A stretch of DNA of 64,000 nt from Triatoma infestans (taxonomy: Eukaryota > Arthropoda > Insecta > Hemiptera > Reduviidae): assembly GCA_011037195.1 (NCBI GenBank), contig JAAEAF010002668.1:27184-91183 (forward strand). The letters run 5' to 3'. The notes beneath the pieces are model-generated. The model made no database searches. It was not told the origin of the DNA and was given only the letters and a program-made list of their open reading frames with translations. The translations under genes were made by a program, and so were the position numbers. Shown here piece by piece: positions 1 to 10,850 of the stretch. Every line of letters begins with the position of its first letter. The stretch's first letter is position 1.

Positions 1-304
1 TAAACTGTTTTCGTAAACTACTATAAGGATTATAAGGTTGGTAAAATGCTTGTATTGTCCTCACGCGATGGTCTAGTGCAGTGGTCGGCAAACTCGTCAT
101 TCAAAACAGCCAAATATAAACAATACAAAATTGAAGTTGATTCAAAGAGCCATTTTTTTAAAACTTAAGCTTTGCTTTAGTAGAGACATTTTTTTGGAAA
201 TAATTAGGATTAAAAGTACACGCCCGAGCTTGCCTTTGCTAAATATGTCTTAGTTTAACTAACGGTACATTAAATAAAACTTGTATCATACTTATATAAA
301 GAAA

Positions 305-992
305 ATCTGGTGTGAAACACTCACACAACTTTCTCCTACTCTAGTTCTCAAAATTATAATTGACAAATTTTATAGTTTGTGTAATTTAGTGAAATTCGTC
401 GAAAAAACTGTTCAGTAAAAGCGCACATCCGGTTTACTAATTTTCTTGAAACACGGAATTTCAGCCATCTATTTATTTCTAATTAATTATGTTTAGATGA
501 TAGAATTGTATAATCAACTATGATAGCACTGTAGAGAAAAACATAACCCCACCCCTCCCCTAAAAGTGCCCTTAAAAGAATTTTCCCAAAGAAATGTTTT
601 AAATAAAAGATGTATATCTTTGCATGTTTAGTTTATATATGAAGTTTCAAAAAAATCGTGGAAGCCATTTTTGAGAAAATTGCAAAAAAGTAAAAAATCC
701 AACTAGTAAAGTGGTACTTCCGGTTGAGGAATTTTGTCAGATAACGTAGTATCAGATCCCATGGTGATACCTAAACGGAATATCAAGTTTCAACTTTCTA
801 CGGTTTTTCGTTTTTGAGCTATGCTGTTCACATACAACATACACACACAGACACACACACATACCATTTGCTAAAAACCACTTTTTTTTGGACTCAGGGG
901 ACCTCAAAACGGATATTTCCGGTGAAAACTCGATATCGAAAATTTGACACGATTACAATACTTCCTCTTACTTAGGAGTAAGAGAAAGTAAT
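305..992 (+). repeat. Family 1 repeat, near-complete copy inside the hAT element
   Basis: Starts tctggtgtgaaacactc at about 306 after an A-rich run and ends with the hairpin cttcctcttact / agtaagagaaagt near 990. Between lie two ACTTCCGG-type modules, a cacacacaca tract (840-862), the conserved ggactcaggggacctcaaaa box and tttccggtgaaaactcgat. This copy and 44905-45862 (+) and 52036-53003 (-) define the family used throughout this annotation. No coding potential is seen. Confidence 0.85.
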
Positions 993-1061
993 AAAATTTA
1001 AAAATATAACAAGTTAAATAATATAAAAGGTATCCTTAAAAAAAAACTACAAATACTCCAC

Positions 1062-1811
1062 TAATGTGAACAGTGGCCTTACATTTCCTTGGAAAGTAAG
1101 GGTAAGTCAGGTTTGTATGTTGTTTTTAATTTTAGGCACGATTCCAAGTTCTCATCGATAAGCCGATTTCTTAATTTACTCTTGATAAAGTTCATGCTTG
1201 AAAATGATTATTCGCATAAATATTTAGACCCAAATAAGGAAAGAACAGCAAACGCTAGTTTCTTCAGTTGATCATATGAGTCAGGAATACTATTCCAGCT
1301 GTTAAAAATCAATATATCTTTCCTCTCCAGATAAATCAAAGCAGACAGACAGCTTATGCTGTAAACATAATTCACATTTACTTTTCTCCAATAGCTCTAA
1401 ATCGGCACAAAGACGCTCGAATTTTGAGATCCACAATTCTTTATTTTTTAAATCCAGTAACTGCATTTCAAAGCGGCCAATATTAATATTAAAGGGCGAA
1501 AAATTTATTTCTGTTACCATGGCATTCAGAGGTTTTTTAACAAAGGCTAACGTCGCTTTGCTGTTTCTAAAGTCTTTGAACCTGTCGAGAAAAGCTTCCT
1601 TCATATTTAACAGTGTTGTTCTGAAATGGCAAATATCAATATTAGCATTTCCTCGACAATATTTCAATAGGCATGGAAAGTGAATCAGAGTTTCTCTTTC
1701 AAAATCTTCGGCAAAAAGCGACAATTTGTTTTCGAATAAAATTACTGTAATAAGAACAAATAGTTGAAATACATTTCGGTATGGAGCAATTCGACGGAGA
1801 TAATGATACAC
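1062..1811 (-). pseudogene. hAT transposase, C-terminal half (ZBED5/FAM200-like group)
   Basis: An open stretch of 169 codons (1302-1811) reads like the transposase region with FERETLIHFPCLLK, then MKEAFLDRFKDFR, FSPFNI and MQLLDLKNKELW, the order seen in the ZBED5/GTF2IRD2-type hAT transposases. After a stop and frame change near 1297, a second frame continues with WNSIPDSYDQLKKLAF, LSLFGSKYLCE and FSSMNFIKSKLRNRL, which is the C-terminal hAT dimerisation domain. In that frame a stop replaces the residue expected after LCE, and another stop falls near the C-terminus. The DDE catalytic part upstream of 1811 is absent. The gene is therefore dead; the family call rests on recalled motif order, not on a search. 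Confidence 0.85.
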
Positions 1812-2044
1812 ATGACTGCGAGCGACTATCCATGCTATTGTTGGTTTCTAAAAATGTGCCTCTTTTCTGTAGGCTTGCGTTTCAAAAATGTTTACTCGTC
1901 TCTTACAAGGCAAGTTAATAAATAATATTCCGTGCCTGCACTAAACATTTCGTGAAAGAGCCGCAGCCAAGGAGTCAAAGAGCTGCATGCGGTTCGCGAG
2001 CCGCGATTTGCCGACCACTGGTCTAGTGGCTAGCGCACTCGCCT

Positions 2045-2115
2045 TTCGCGAGAGAATTCAAAATTTGATACCATTACAATACTTCCCCTTACTAACCAGT
2101 ATGAGAAAGTAATTC
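2045..2115 (+). repeat. Family 1, 3' end only
   Basis: Contains aaaatttgataccattac, acttccccttact and gagaaagta, the degraded terminal hairpin region of Family 1, joined directly to the tRNA-like sequence at 2029-2045. Confidence 0.7.
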
Positions 2116-2489
2116 TATAAATGTATTGCCAGTTATTGAAGGACTGAAGAATTATAAAAAATGATATAGTTTGAAACAAATTTCGGAATCATTTTTCGGA
2201 TATATTTTGGTTACTAAGGTTCTTTAACTTCGCAAATGAACAAAATCCGCGAATGAATAATCAAAACTTGCAAGTTGTTTTCAAATGAATATTACATGAC
2301 TGTAACTATTACTTAACTGTTCTATTAACTACTACTGTAACTATTATATACCTGTTCAATTCAAATGTAATTATAGTACATTCTTCCATTGACTATTTCT
2401 ATTTTCTTCTATTACTATAAGAGTACAAAACATACGGTGCCGTACTTACAGCAAAACTAAGTACATTGATTCAATCTTTAATATATTGT

Positions 2490-3030
2490 ATAATTTTTAC
2501 TTTCTCTTACAGCTGTAAGAGGAAATATTATAATCGGGTCGAGTTTTCACTGGAAATATACATTTTCAGTTCTCCTGAGTCCAAAACAGTGGATTTTAGA
2601 AAATGGTGTTTGATGTACTCGTATGTATTATATATACTAGCTTACATGTATATATAAGCAACATAGCTCAAAAACAAAAAAAATCGCAGGAAGTTCAAAC
2701 TTGACATTCTGTTTGTATATCAAAATAGGATATGACTGACCTGATTATCTGTCAAAATTCCTCAACCGGAAGTACCCTTTTTACTGAATAAATTTTTCAG
2801 TTTATTTTTGCGATTTTCCAAAAAAAAAAAAAAAATAACTCCATCGATTTTCTTTAAATTCGAAATATTAACTACACATAATAAGAGCTACAAATTTTAT
2901 TTGAAACATTTCTCCGGGAAATTTCATTTAAGGGAGCTTCTGGAGAAAGGGTGGGATTATGTTGCCTTCAAAATGCTATACTGTTTTTTTACATGATTCC
3001 TTTCATCTATAAATATATAATGGAGTTGAT
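2490..3030 (-). repeat. Family 1 copy, inverted
   Basis: Opens with tactttctcttacagctg, the reverse of the terminal hairpin, followed by ttttcactggaaatata, the ctgagtccaaa box, accggaagtac at about 2767 and the module core up to about 3030. The far end (gtgtttcacaccaga) is missing. Confidence 0.8.
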
Positions 3031-3335
3031 GAGGAGAGAAATTTGGGTTGATTAATTAGACGAGATATGAAGACATTGTTATAATATAGCTATAAGTTTA
3101 CACAAACTGCACTGGGCTAGTAATGATTTTATAGAATAAAGGGTTAGAGTAGAGTTATGACACGATGATATGACACGATGCGATGTATGGCTGAATCTGA
3201 TTTATGTCTAGATCTCTCACTGGCTTATCTACAGGTACCCCACTCTAGTCTGTTTAAATGAGAGAGCACCAGAGAGAGTCTGTTTTCTCTCGGTCGGCCT
3301 TGTGTTCTCTCTCTTGCCATTACAAATATTAATTA
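3030..3335. other. Intergenic, no gene seen
   Basis: Unique-looking AT-rich sequence with a small direct repeat, tatgacacgat, at about 3155-3178 and a gag/ctc-rich stretch at 3260-3315. No coding or RNA gene is supported. Confidence 0.5.
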
Positions 3336-3640
3336 CCATGAAATTCGATGCCGAAATTCCATGTTTGAAGAGAATTGATTGACCGGAAATGCGTATTTTC
3401 TGAACAGTTTATTTTTTTCAGTTTTCTTCAAGAATTACGGATTGATTTCATTAAATTTGGTATACTAATTGTAAATACAGAGACCTATCACCTTTATTTT
3501 TAATTTTTATCCAAGAAAGTTCATGTTACGGGTTTTGGAGGAGGAGGAGGTTATGCTTTTCTTGAAAAATGGTTTTCTTAATTCTTCCACTGATTATAGC
3601 ATTGAAGACATCTGGTAAAAATTTAAGTATTTTAGAATGT
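3335..3640 (-). repeat. Family 1 fragment, inverted
   Basis: Carries the module signature gaccggaaatgcg, a T-rich block with cagttttc, and aaagttcatgttacggg, all in reverse orientation. It meets a forward fragment at about 3640, giving a tail-to-tail inverted pair. Confidence 0.7.
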
Positions 3641-4345
3641 TTATCATTTAAAACTGACAGATCCCCAATACCCCCCTCTAATATCATTTGTTTTGGAAAA
3701 TATTTCAAATAAAAGTGATACGTTTCTATCTCAGCAGCAAGTATTCCAAGTTTAATGAAAATCGTTGTAACTGTTTTCGAGAAAATTCCAAAAAAACTCA
3801 AATACTTATACTGTAAAATTGCACTTCCGGTTATCGGATTTTCTCCAAATTCGGAATTCCATCAAGGCTTGTAATGTGTATTCATATTACATAGGTGGTT
3901 AAACCATTTTAAAGTGGTACTTTTGAAGAAAGCATAACGCCAAGTTCCACCCCAGAACCCCCTCAAAAAATCAATTAACCCGGGAAAATGTTTCAAATAA
4001 TAGTGATAGTTATTTATGTGTGTAGATAGTATACGAAGTTTAAAGAAAATCGTTGGAGCTAATTTTCGAGAAAATCACGAAAAACTGAAAAAGAAAAAGC
4101 CATTCAGTAAAGTCGCACTTCTGGTTGATGGATTTTGTCTGAAATCTTCGGGTCTGATGCGATGGTAGTGCCTAAATGGAATACCAAGTTACTTTTCATA
4201 CCAGATATTTTTTAGTTTCTCGGTTCTGCGGAAAGAGAAATTATTGCAATGAGTATATTTTCGAATTTTCCGGTAATTCATATTATTATACATCCGTTTG
4301 GGGACATCAGAAATCCAAATCCGGTCTATTTAACTATATAAGGAA
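3640..4345 (+). repeat. Family 1 copy, forward
   Basis: Contains several modules: ttcaaataaaagtgatacg, gcacttccggttatcgg at 3819 and a second, mutated module (gcacttctggttgatgg). The terminal hairpin is degraded or lost after 4330. Confidence 0.75.
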
Positions 4346-5340
4346 ATAACCTGAATTGATCCACTGATATCTTTGTTCCTAATCTGGTTTTATAACTAAT
4401 CTCCATACAACTCAAACACTCTCTATCATAGGATGAATTATTGTTTCATATACAGTCTTACAAACTCCACAAAAATTGCTATCTACATAAGTTTCATTAT
4501 GCAGAGAGATTTCTCCTTGAATTAGAATGATCTTAATGGATTCACCAAAGTAGCATATAGAAGTCTGGGAAACACCCAGCAAATATCTCTCTATCTGTCT
4601 TGTCACTATCCCATTAAGCATTTTAGAACTGTCAACAGTCCACTGATTATTTCCATAGCGATGAATGTTTAGAAGATTGACAGATATGTTATCTAGAGAA
4701 TTTCTAGAAAACCTATTTTAAAGTAAAGAATCATATCGTTAGAAGAAAGCGTTTGGTCAATAATTCTGATGACTGTTTGACCTAGATCGACCTACTGTCC
4801 ATAGTTTCGAAACACAGGATCCGGTGGGAGTAGGTCCATATTGGTTCAGGAATAGAAATACTGATGTTAACAAGAATTGATTAAAAGAAATTTTCTGTTT
4901 CTTTTGCTGCCTTTATATTCTGTCCATTTGAATGGAAGCAAAGTAATCCACCTGATGTATTTTCTCACTTTTTTTTTATCTAAGGTAACATTACCAGCTC
5001 AATGTAAAGAAATTGGAATACAACATAAAAGGAAGTAAAGAGAACTTACATACATACGCTCGCAGGCACGCTTACATGAAAAGAAAGTAAATTTTCGTTC
5101 GTATTATACAAACGCACAAAGAGCGCCCCTATAGTACGAAATGTATAACATAAAGCTTAATACAAAACATGTCGGATCCATTTAAATAAAATTTCAAAAA
5201 TATGGTTGTGGTTATGTTTCAATATATTTTTTTTCTACTTTTTTTTACGTCTTTTGCCATTCGTTGTTAGCGAGTACTGCCATGTTTATAATAAATACGA
5301 TTCTACCTTGTAAATAATAATTAGGAAACATTGAATGCAT
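4345..5340. other. Intergenic, no gene seen
   Basis: About 1 kb of AT-rich sequence without recognisable Family 1 modules or coding similarity. The longest open frame here (4412-4621, minus, 69 codons) resembles nothing recognised and is probably chance. Confidence 0.4.
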
Positions 5341-5781
5341 TGCTAAGATTTCAAGGTTAAAGAAAATCGGCTAACCGGAAGTGCGATTTTAAGATTTGAT
5401 TTCAGAGTTTTTCGAAGTTTTCCACTGATTTACTTTAAACTAAGTAATGTTAACTATACTTACATAGGGGAAGGGATTAGCTCAGTGGGAAGGGATTAGC
5501 CCCTCAACCAAAACTTCTTAAAATGAACTTTCTCGGAAAGAAATATGAAAACAAAAGTGATAAATCTGTGTATTTATCTATAGTTAGTATACCAAATTAG
5601 ATCCATGCTACCACTTAAACTATCAAAATGTGACTTTGTTCGATTTTGACAATACTGAACACACATACACATCAACTTGTAGATACCACTTTTTCCGTTC
5701 TCAGGAGTCCTCAAAACATGTATATGCGGTGAATACTCTATATCGGAAATTTGACAATATTGCAATACTTCCTCTTACTAG

Positions 5782-5784
<3 letters not shown>
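5340..5784 (+). repeat. Family 1 copy, forward, split by the R1-like LINE
   Basis: Family 1 modules (aaccggaagtgcgat at 5375, a mutated 3' box tatatgcggtgaat) run to the terminal hairpin, cttcctcttactaggag, ending at 5784. The rest of the hairpin, taataaag, resumes at 10627 after the 4.8-kb LINE. The LINE thus inserted within this repeat's terminal hairpin. Confidence 0.85.
5771..5784. repeat. Target site duplication, LINE 3' side
   Basis: cctcttactaggag, an exact 14-bp match to 10613-10626 on the other side of the R1-like LINE. Confidence 0.93.

Positions 5785-5838
<54 letters not shown>
5785..5838 (-). other. Poly(A) tail of the R1-like LINE
   Basis: 54 uninterrupted T on the plus strand, at the junction between the LINE 3' UTR and the target duplication. 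Confidence 0.95.
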
Positions 5839-5839
<1 letters not shown>

Positions 5840-5993
5840 AGAGGAGAAAAAAATGCCTACGCACCTTCCGACTGCATCGGGTGTGTGGGGCCTGCCCCCA
5901 CTAAAAAAAACCCCTCATCAAACGGGCGTAGTCTCCGACCAGGAACCGCCTCACGGCATTACTTCGGGTGGACGCCCCATAACTTCTTCTCAT

Positions 5994-8659
5994 CTACCTG
6001 CCTACACCATGCCTTTCCAAATCTCTTCTTTTCTTTATTAAAATTGTATGTACCGTATTCGTGATATGGTTCCAATTATTAACCTCCATTAACATCTTTT
6101 CTGATAAATTATCTGGGGAGAGCTGTCCAACGGTCTCGTGGAGGTTTGCTCTGCTTTCTCTCCATTTAACGCATTCAAAAAAAGTATGGAAAGCATCATC
6201 GGTTGTTGAGTCACCGTATATGCAAGCTCCGGAGTTCCTTTTGCCTATACGTTGGAGATAGGCAGCAAAATACCCATGTCCAGAGAGAAGCTGGGTCAAA
6301 TAAAAATCTACTTCGCCATGCTTCCTTGAGGCCCAGATGACAGGATCAGGAATGATTCTGGCGGTCCATCTGCCACGATTTTCATCTCTCCATCGCGTCC
6401 TCCATGCTTCATTGAGCCAAACAGCAGCCTGCTTCTTGGCCTCGGAGCCTTCCAGGTCTCGCTGGTAAATATACCTGATCTGCCTTGCTCTTGCCATCAA
6501 GTCTATCGGCACAACTCCTGCAATTACCATAGCCGCTACCCCTGAGACCGTTCGGTACGCACTGGTAATCCTTAGGGCTCCACGCCTCTGAACTCTGAGC
6601 AATATTTTCTGGTACCTGGCGATTTCCATCTTCTCGGCCCAAATCTCACAGCCGTACAACATAATTGAATTAACAAACTGAAATTACAGCAATAATATCA
6701 TCAGCATAACCTACTAAGTGCGTGCCGAGTGGCATTTCCATTCGAAGTATACCAACGTACATAGCATTCCATAGCTCCGGGCCCAATACGGATCCTTGCG
6801 CAACACCACCTGTGATCTCTAACTGCCATCGACCGTCACTAGACTCACCTATAAGCTTTCTCTTCCAGAGATAGCTGTCTATTAGCCTAAGAAGGTATTT
6901 TGGTATTCGGAATTCTCTTTCCAGAGCCTTTAGCATGTCAGGCCACCTCGCCGAGTTAAAAGCATTCCTCACGTCGAGGGTCGCTAGTAATACAATCGGC
7001 CTTGCATGTTGTCCACTTTGGGTAATCGCGCGGGCGGCACTCACTACCTCTTCAATCGCGTTTATTGTAGACCGGCCTCTTCTAAATCCATGTTGATGTT
7101 CAGAGAGGTCACCAGCACTCCTAATCGCGTCGTATAATCGGGGTTTGATCATTCTTTCCAAAAGCTTGCCGGCTGTATCTAAAAGGCACAGTGGCCTATA
7201 TGAAGAGGGTGATTTCATATCTCCCTTTCCTTTGCTTATTAGCACCAAGGTTTGTGTCTTCCAAGCCTTCGGGAAGGTACCTTCCAATAGACATCGGTTG
7301 TACACCCTCAGCATCATCTGGGGACAAACATTAGCCGCCAGTTTAAGAATCTCGGCAGGAATTCCGTCTGGTCCAGGTGCTTTATTATTCTTCAGTAAAC
7401 CCACAGCATTAATCATTTCTTCTGAAGTAAACAGGGGTACAGACTCCGTGGGGTGCACTTCTTGCAAGCGGGATCGCCCAGGTCGAGTTGGAAACAGTTT
7501 AGTGACAATATCCTTCGTCTGACTAGCGCCCAATTTTGGGGTCGGCTTCTGATTACCAAATTTGCGCATTGCAATTTTGTATCCCCTACCCCAAGGATCC
7601 AAGTCAATCTCTCTGCATAATTCCTCCCATTTGAGACGCTTACTAATTCTGATGGCGTGTTTTAGTTCTCTTCTGGAGGCTTTATAATCGTTTAGCTCTG
7701 GTGTAGTGCAACCACTGTTTCTTCTTCTAGCTCTGGTTACCCTTCGTCTTATCCTAAAACATTTACGCCTTAATCGAGCAATTTCGTCTGTCCACCAGTA
7801 TGCTGGTGCTCTATTAGCTCGAAACCCAGTTTTCCTTGGCATTGCCGCATCGCAGGCTCTCTGAATTCCAAGTATCATAGTGTCCGCGAGACTTTCGGCA
7901 GATCCATGATTCTCATCTTGGCACGTTGTATCATGCTCCAGCATCAATGTAAAAGCTGCTACATCTAATTTTGCCAGGTTCCACCGTAGCTTTTTTGATC
8001 CTATCCGTAAATTATTATCCCTATCAGATCCGGAGCTTGATAAAAATTCAAAAAAGAGATACTGATGATCGCTTCCTGTATATTCATTCAAAACACTCCA
8101 GTCTTTTATTCGGCACATCTTATTTTCAGATACCAGAGTAATATCTGGAATAGATCCTTTCTGTCCAGGTCTTCTAAACGTTGGGGTGTTACCAATGTTT
8201 GCCACCTCCAGCCAGCCCCTGTCTCGCCATCATATCCAAAATATACCTACCTCTGCTATCCAGATTAGGCATCCCCCAATTCGGGGCTCTGGCATTAAAA
8301 TCTCCTGCGACTACCACATGTCCTTTCCACGATTGGATCGAGTCTTCCAGTTCGTCAATCTTAACCCGAAATGTTTGGATACCTTCGCTTGGAGTGTAAT
8401 AACAGCTAACAAAATAGGTATTATCACATTTGATCCAAACAAAGCCTCGTCCTATTCCCGAGTCTTCTATAAATACCTTCCTGGTGTCAGGTACCCAGAT
8501 AGCTGCTGTATGCAGAGTATCTGTATACCAAGTTGGACTGTCGCGGTCTTTGTATTGCTCACTGATAATGAATAAATCAATCTCCCTTTCTACGCTAATT
8601 TGATCTAATAGCGCATCCGCCACAAAGCTCCTATGCATATTTCCCTGCAGCACCCTCAT
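5994..8659 (-). pseudogene. R1-like ORF2: endonuclease and reverse transcriptase, broken
   Basis: Three frames carry one protein. Piece 1 (8659-8189) is the endonuclease start, with QGN near residue 5 and GDFNARAPNW near residue 119. A frameshift near 8200 leads to piece 2 (8205-6670), with the endonuclease SDH motif, then RT blocks: SYRPLCLLDTAGKLLE, GFRRGRSTINAI, LATLDVRNAFNSARW (motif A Asp), GGVAQGSVLGPELWN (motif B) and YADD (motif C). A stop follows 8 residues after YADD. Piece 3 (6662-5994) resumes at IMLYGCEIWAEK, so the thumb segment that normally separates YADD from this motif (roughly 110-150 residues in R1 relatives, from memory) has been deleted at about 6675-6690. The C-terminal Cys/His region (CIYGDSTTDDAFHTFFEC) lacks one expected Cys. 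Enzyme activity is not plausible for this copy. Confidence 0.9.
8656..8659 (-). promoter_or_regulatory. ATGA stop/start overlap of ORF1 and ORF2
   Basis: On the minus strand the ORF2 ATG (8659-8657) overlaps the ORF1 TGA (8658-8656). Related R1-clade elements are known to express ORF2 by termination-reinitiation at overlapping stop/start codons. The arrangement suggests the same coupling here. Confidence 0.7.
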
Positions 8660-10262
8660 TCCTCTTTAGTTTTCCGGGCATTCTCCAACGCTTTTCGAAA
8701 AATAGCACAGTTTCTGGAACCAGCAGCGTGCTTCAAAAATTCCTTGTCTCTTCCATAGCCTTCACAAAGGAAACATTTTGGTTCCGACTTACACTCTTTC
8801 TTAAAATGACCGATCTCTCCACAGTGAACGCATATTCCCTCTGATCGCCTATTTGGGCCCTTGCACTCGTTCTGCCGGTGTCCATAATCAAAGCATGCAT
8901 AACACCTCACAACTATTGTTCTTTTCCTCACTCTACAATTTATCCAGCCAATTCTAATTCTGCCCTTCATTAGAAGCTCCTCTGCCTTATGTTCATTAAT
9001 GGTTACAATCGCTGTCCTCTGCTCTCTTACATTAGCTTTGGTAACAAAGACCCACGCGTCCTTCACAGTATCACCTAAGTCTCTAATCATAGCTACTCGC
9101 ACTTCATCTTCATTAGTATGGCTATCTAGGTCCCTAATTTCTAGGGTCACCTTTGGTTCTAAATCCCTAATGATGGCTTCTTCACCCAATGCAGTTTTCA
9201 AGGCTTCCTTAAGAACAACTTTGTTCTTAGTTTCTGGACCTAATTCTAATAACACCTCACCAGCTCTTGTTTGTCTGATTGCTCTTACTTCCACTCCTGA
9301 GTCTTCCGGGTTTATTCTCTTACGGATCTCACCTAAGACCTCAGCATATGTTCTATTCCCAACAGGCTTTATGGCAAGGGCTTCCGGTCTTGGGGGTCTC
9401 TTCCTTTTTTTGTTCCGTGTTTTCTCTTTCCTTGACATCCTCTTTGCCATAGGAGAGTCTTTTCCCACTTCTGGGGCTATGTCTATCTTTCTTTTTGCCT
9501 CTGGTATCCTCCTACTATCTCTACTTATTTCTCTATTCCTCTCCCTGAATTCCTTCCTACGACTTTTCCTTCTACAGGTTCTGCACACCTTTTTCCAACT
9601 AAGTTCATCTTCGTCCCTACCTACCTCAGACTCCTCGACTAAAGGTAGTTGTTCCACCTCAGGTGTTGGAAGCTGAGCTTTCCCGCCAGTAGTTGATAAT
9701 ACTCTATCGTCAATCTTTTTGATATGCTTATCTTTCTCACTTATTTTTTCTTTTTCTTCTCCTTTTATTTTCTCTTCTCCATCACCTTTCCCTTTTGAAT
9801 GAGCTTTTCTCCCATCCTTTGGTCTAGCTCTTTCAGTTTCTTTTAGATCAGGAGTCTGTGTGGCACGAGACTGACCCAGTTTCTGCTGCGGTTTCCGTTC
9901 CAAACTTTTCCATTCCTTTCTATTCTTTTCCATGGCCTCCAAGGCGTCCTCCAATTCTATTAAACCTTTTTTAATGTCTACGCTTATATTCTTCTGTCTC
10001 GTAGAAGCAGCTATCATCTTCTTCAGCGCGTTTTGCATCTGATAATTTGGTGCTCTTCTTGGTGTCGGTATCTTGCGATTTTATCCGATATCGGGCTATT
10101 CTTTCGTTCTTCGTGAACTGAAGCGCTTTCCTCTCCTCTACCTGCCTCGTCATCACGTTTTACTGAAGGAGGTGTCCTTAATATTTTGGTCCTCCTCATA
10201 AAGGGACTCTCCTCTTGCTCTACCCTTGTAGCATTAGATGCTGCAGGAGCCAAGTGGCCCAC
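8656..10262 (-). CDS. R1-like ORF1, gag-like nucleic-acid-binding protein
   Basis: Intact from Met at 10038 to the stop at 8656 (460 residues). The N-terminal half is highly charged, rich in Lys, Glu and Arg, as in LINE ORF1 proteins; a globular central part (about residues 225-365) precedes three zinc knuckles at about 370-440, seen as CYACFDYGHRQNEC, CVHCGEIGHFKKEC and CFLCEGYG. Such proteins bind the element RNA into particles with ORF2 product. The natural start is probably further upstream: another frame from Met at 10262 encodes 79 residues in R1-like context, and a single frameshift between about 10040 and 10090 would join it to this ORF. The N-terminus is thus likely damaged. The stop overlaps the ORF2 start. 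Confidence 0.85.
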
Positions 10263-10612
10263 CCCTACAGCACTGCAGTAGCTGGCTAACGACGCCCCGG
10301 AGCCTGCTTTCGCACTCCCGTCGGCCGCCGGTACTGGGTACTTCCCCCCTGCACCGTAAGTAATCTTGAATTATCTTCCATCTATCATCGTCGGTGGTTT
10401 TTGTTAGGGTGACCTTCCCTTAGCCTTTTATACCTACGGCCAGGTATAAGGAACCAGAGATAGGAAAGCTTGGATAGGGTGGGATAAGGAAGGTAATGGG
10501 AAGGTAAAGAGGGGATATCGGGTGAGGTCAACGGACAGTTGCTCCTTTAGTCGCCTCTTACGACAAGCGGAAGACACTGGGGTCCTATTCTATCCCCCGA
10601 ACCCCTGGGGGG
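10263..10612 (-). other. 5' UTR of the R1-like LINE
   Basis: A GC-richer block that begins at the target duplication. It carries gcttgtcgtaagaggcgac, which I associate with 5' regions of R1-like insect elements. It probably contains the internal promoter, but no promoter motif is clear. Confidence 0.6.
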
Positions 10613-10626
10613 CCTCTTACTAGGAG
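10613..10626. repeat. Target site duplication, LINE 5' side
   Basis: cctcttactaggag, identical to 5771-5784. The Family 1 hairpin continues from 10627. Confidence 0.93.
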
Positions 10627-10639
10627 TAATAAAGTTATA

Positions 10640-10850
10640 AATGAAGTTAATGATAACTGCTAATTTAGGGTTACGGATGGCGGGTCCTCGCCTATAACTA
10701 GATATACCTAAAACTATATTATACATAAAAATAAATAAATATTTTATTTACCTAAAACATTAAATCGAATTATATTTTTTTAAATATACATTTCTATAAT
10801 TGGCCACTAGGGGTTATGCAGGCAGAAATGATAAGGGTGTATTTGACATT
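10640..10850. other. Intergenic, no gene seen
   Basis: AT-rich sequence between two Family 1 copies; nothing recognised. Confidence 0.4.

Larger units (their letters stand above)
79..2020 (-). mobile_element. hAT DNA transposon, non-functional
   Basis: The ends form a 14-bp perfect terminal inverted repeat, CAGTGGTCGGCAAA at 79 and its complement ending at 2020. They are flanked by an exact 8-bp target duplication, gtctagtg at 71-78 and 2021-2028; 8 bp is diagnostic of hAT elements. Inside, on the minus strand, is the C-terminal half of a hAT transposase (1062-1811). The N-terminal half is missing, so the copy is an internally deleted, non-autonomous derivative. A Family 1 repeat (305-992) was inserted later, between the transposase 3' end and the left terminus. 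Certainty of class is high. Confidence 0.93.
55..2075 (+). other. tRNA-like (SINE head or tRNA relic) split by the hAT element
   Basis: If the hAT element and one target duplication are removed, bases 62-78 join 2029-2060 to give a sequence with a pol III A-box-like stretch, tggtctagtggctagcg, close to the start of tRNA-Glu. The B box (ggttcgaatcc type) is degraded. Downstream it runs straight into a Family 1 3' end (2050-2115). It may be a tRNA pseudogene or the head of a tRNA-derived SINE; no cloverleaf can be closed. Confidence 0.4.
5785..10612 (-). mobile_element. R1-clade non-LTR retrotransposon, nearly full length
   Basis: The element reads on the minus strand: 5' UTR (10612-10263), gag-like ORF1 (to 8656), ORF2 with apurinic-type endonuclease, RT and a C-terminal Cys/His region (8659-5994), a short 3' UTR and a 54-nt poly(A) (5838-5785 as T on the plus strand). 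A perfect 14-bp target duplication flanks it. Domain order, three CCHC knuckles in ORF1, and the LYGCEIWA / RVQRRGALRI region after the RT place it with R1-like elements; the exact family is not determined. It is not in rDNA but in a Family 1 hairpin. A long poly(A) and full-length 5' end suggest a fairly young insertion, though ORF2 is broken. Confidence 0.93.

Noticed and set aside
5465..5500. gattagctcagtggg, like a tRNA A box
   Set aside because: Lies inside a Family 1 module with no B box or stem; the repeated ggattag is local duplication.
5630..6064. 144-codon plus frame with a long Phe run
   Set aside because: The Phe run is the LINE poly(A) read as T; the frame is an artefact crossing the insertion junction.
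8999..9676. 225-codon plus frame, Leu/Ser-rich and membrane-like
   Set aside because: Exact antisense shadow of R1-like ORF1, whose zinc knuckles and charge pattern are on the minus strand.
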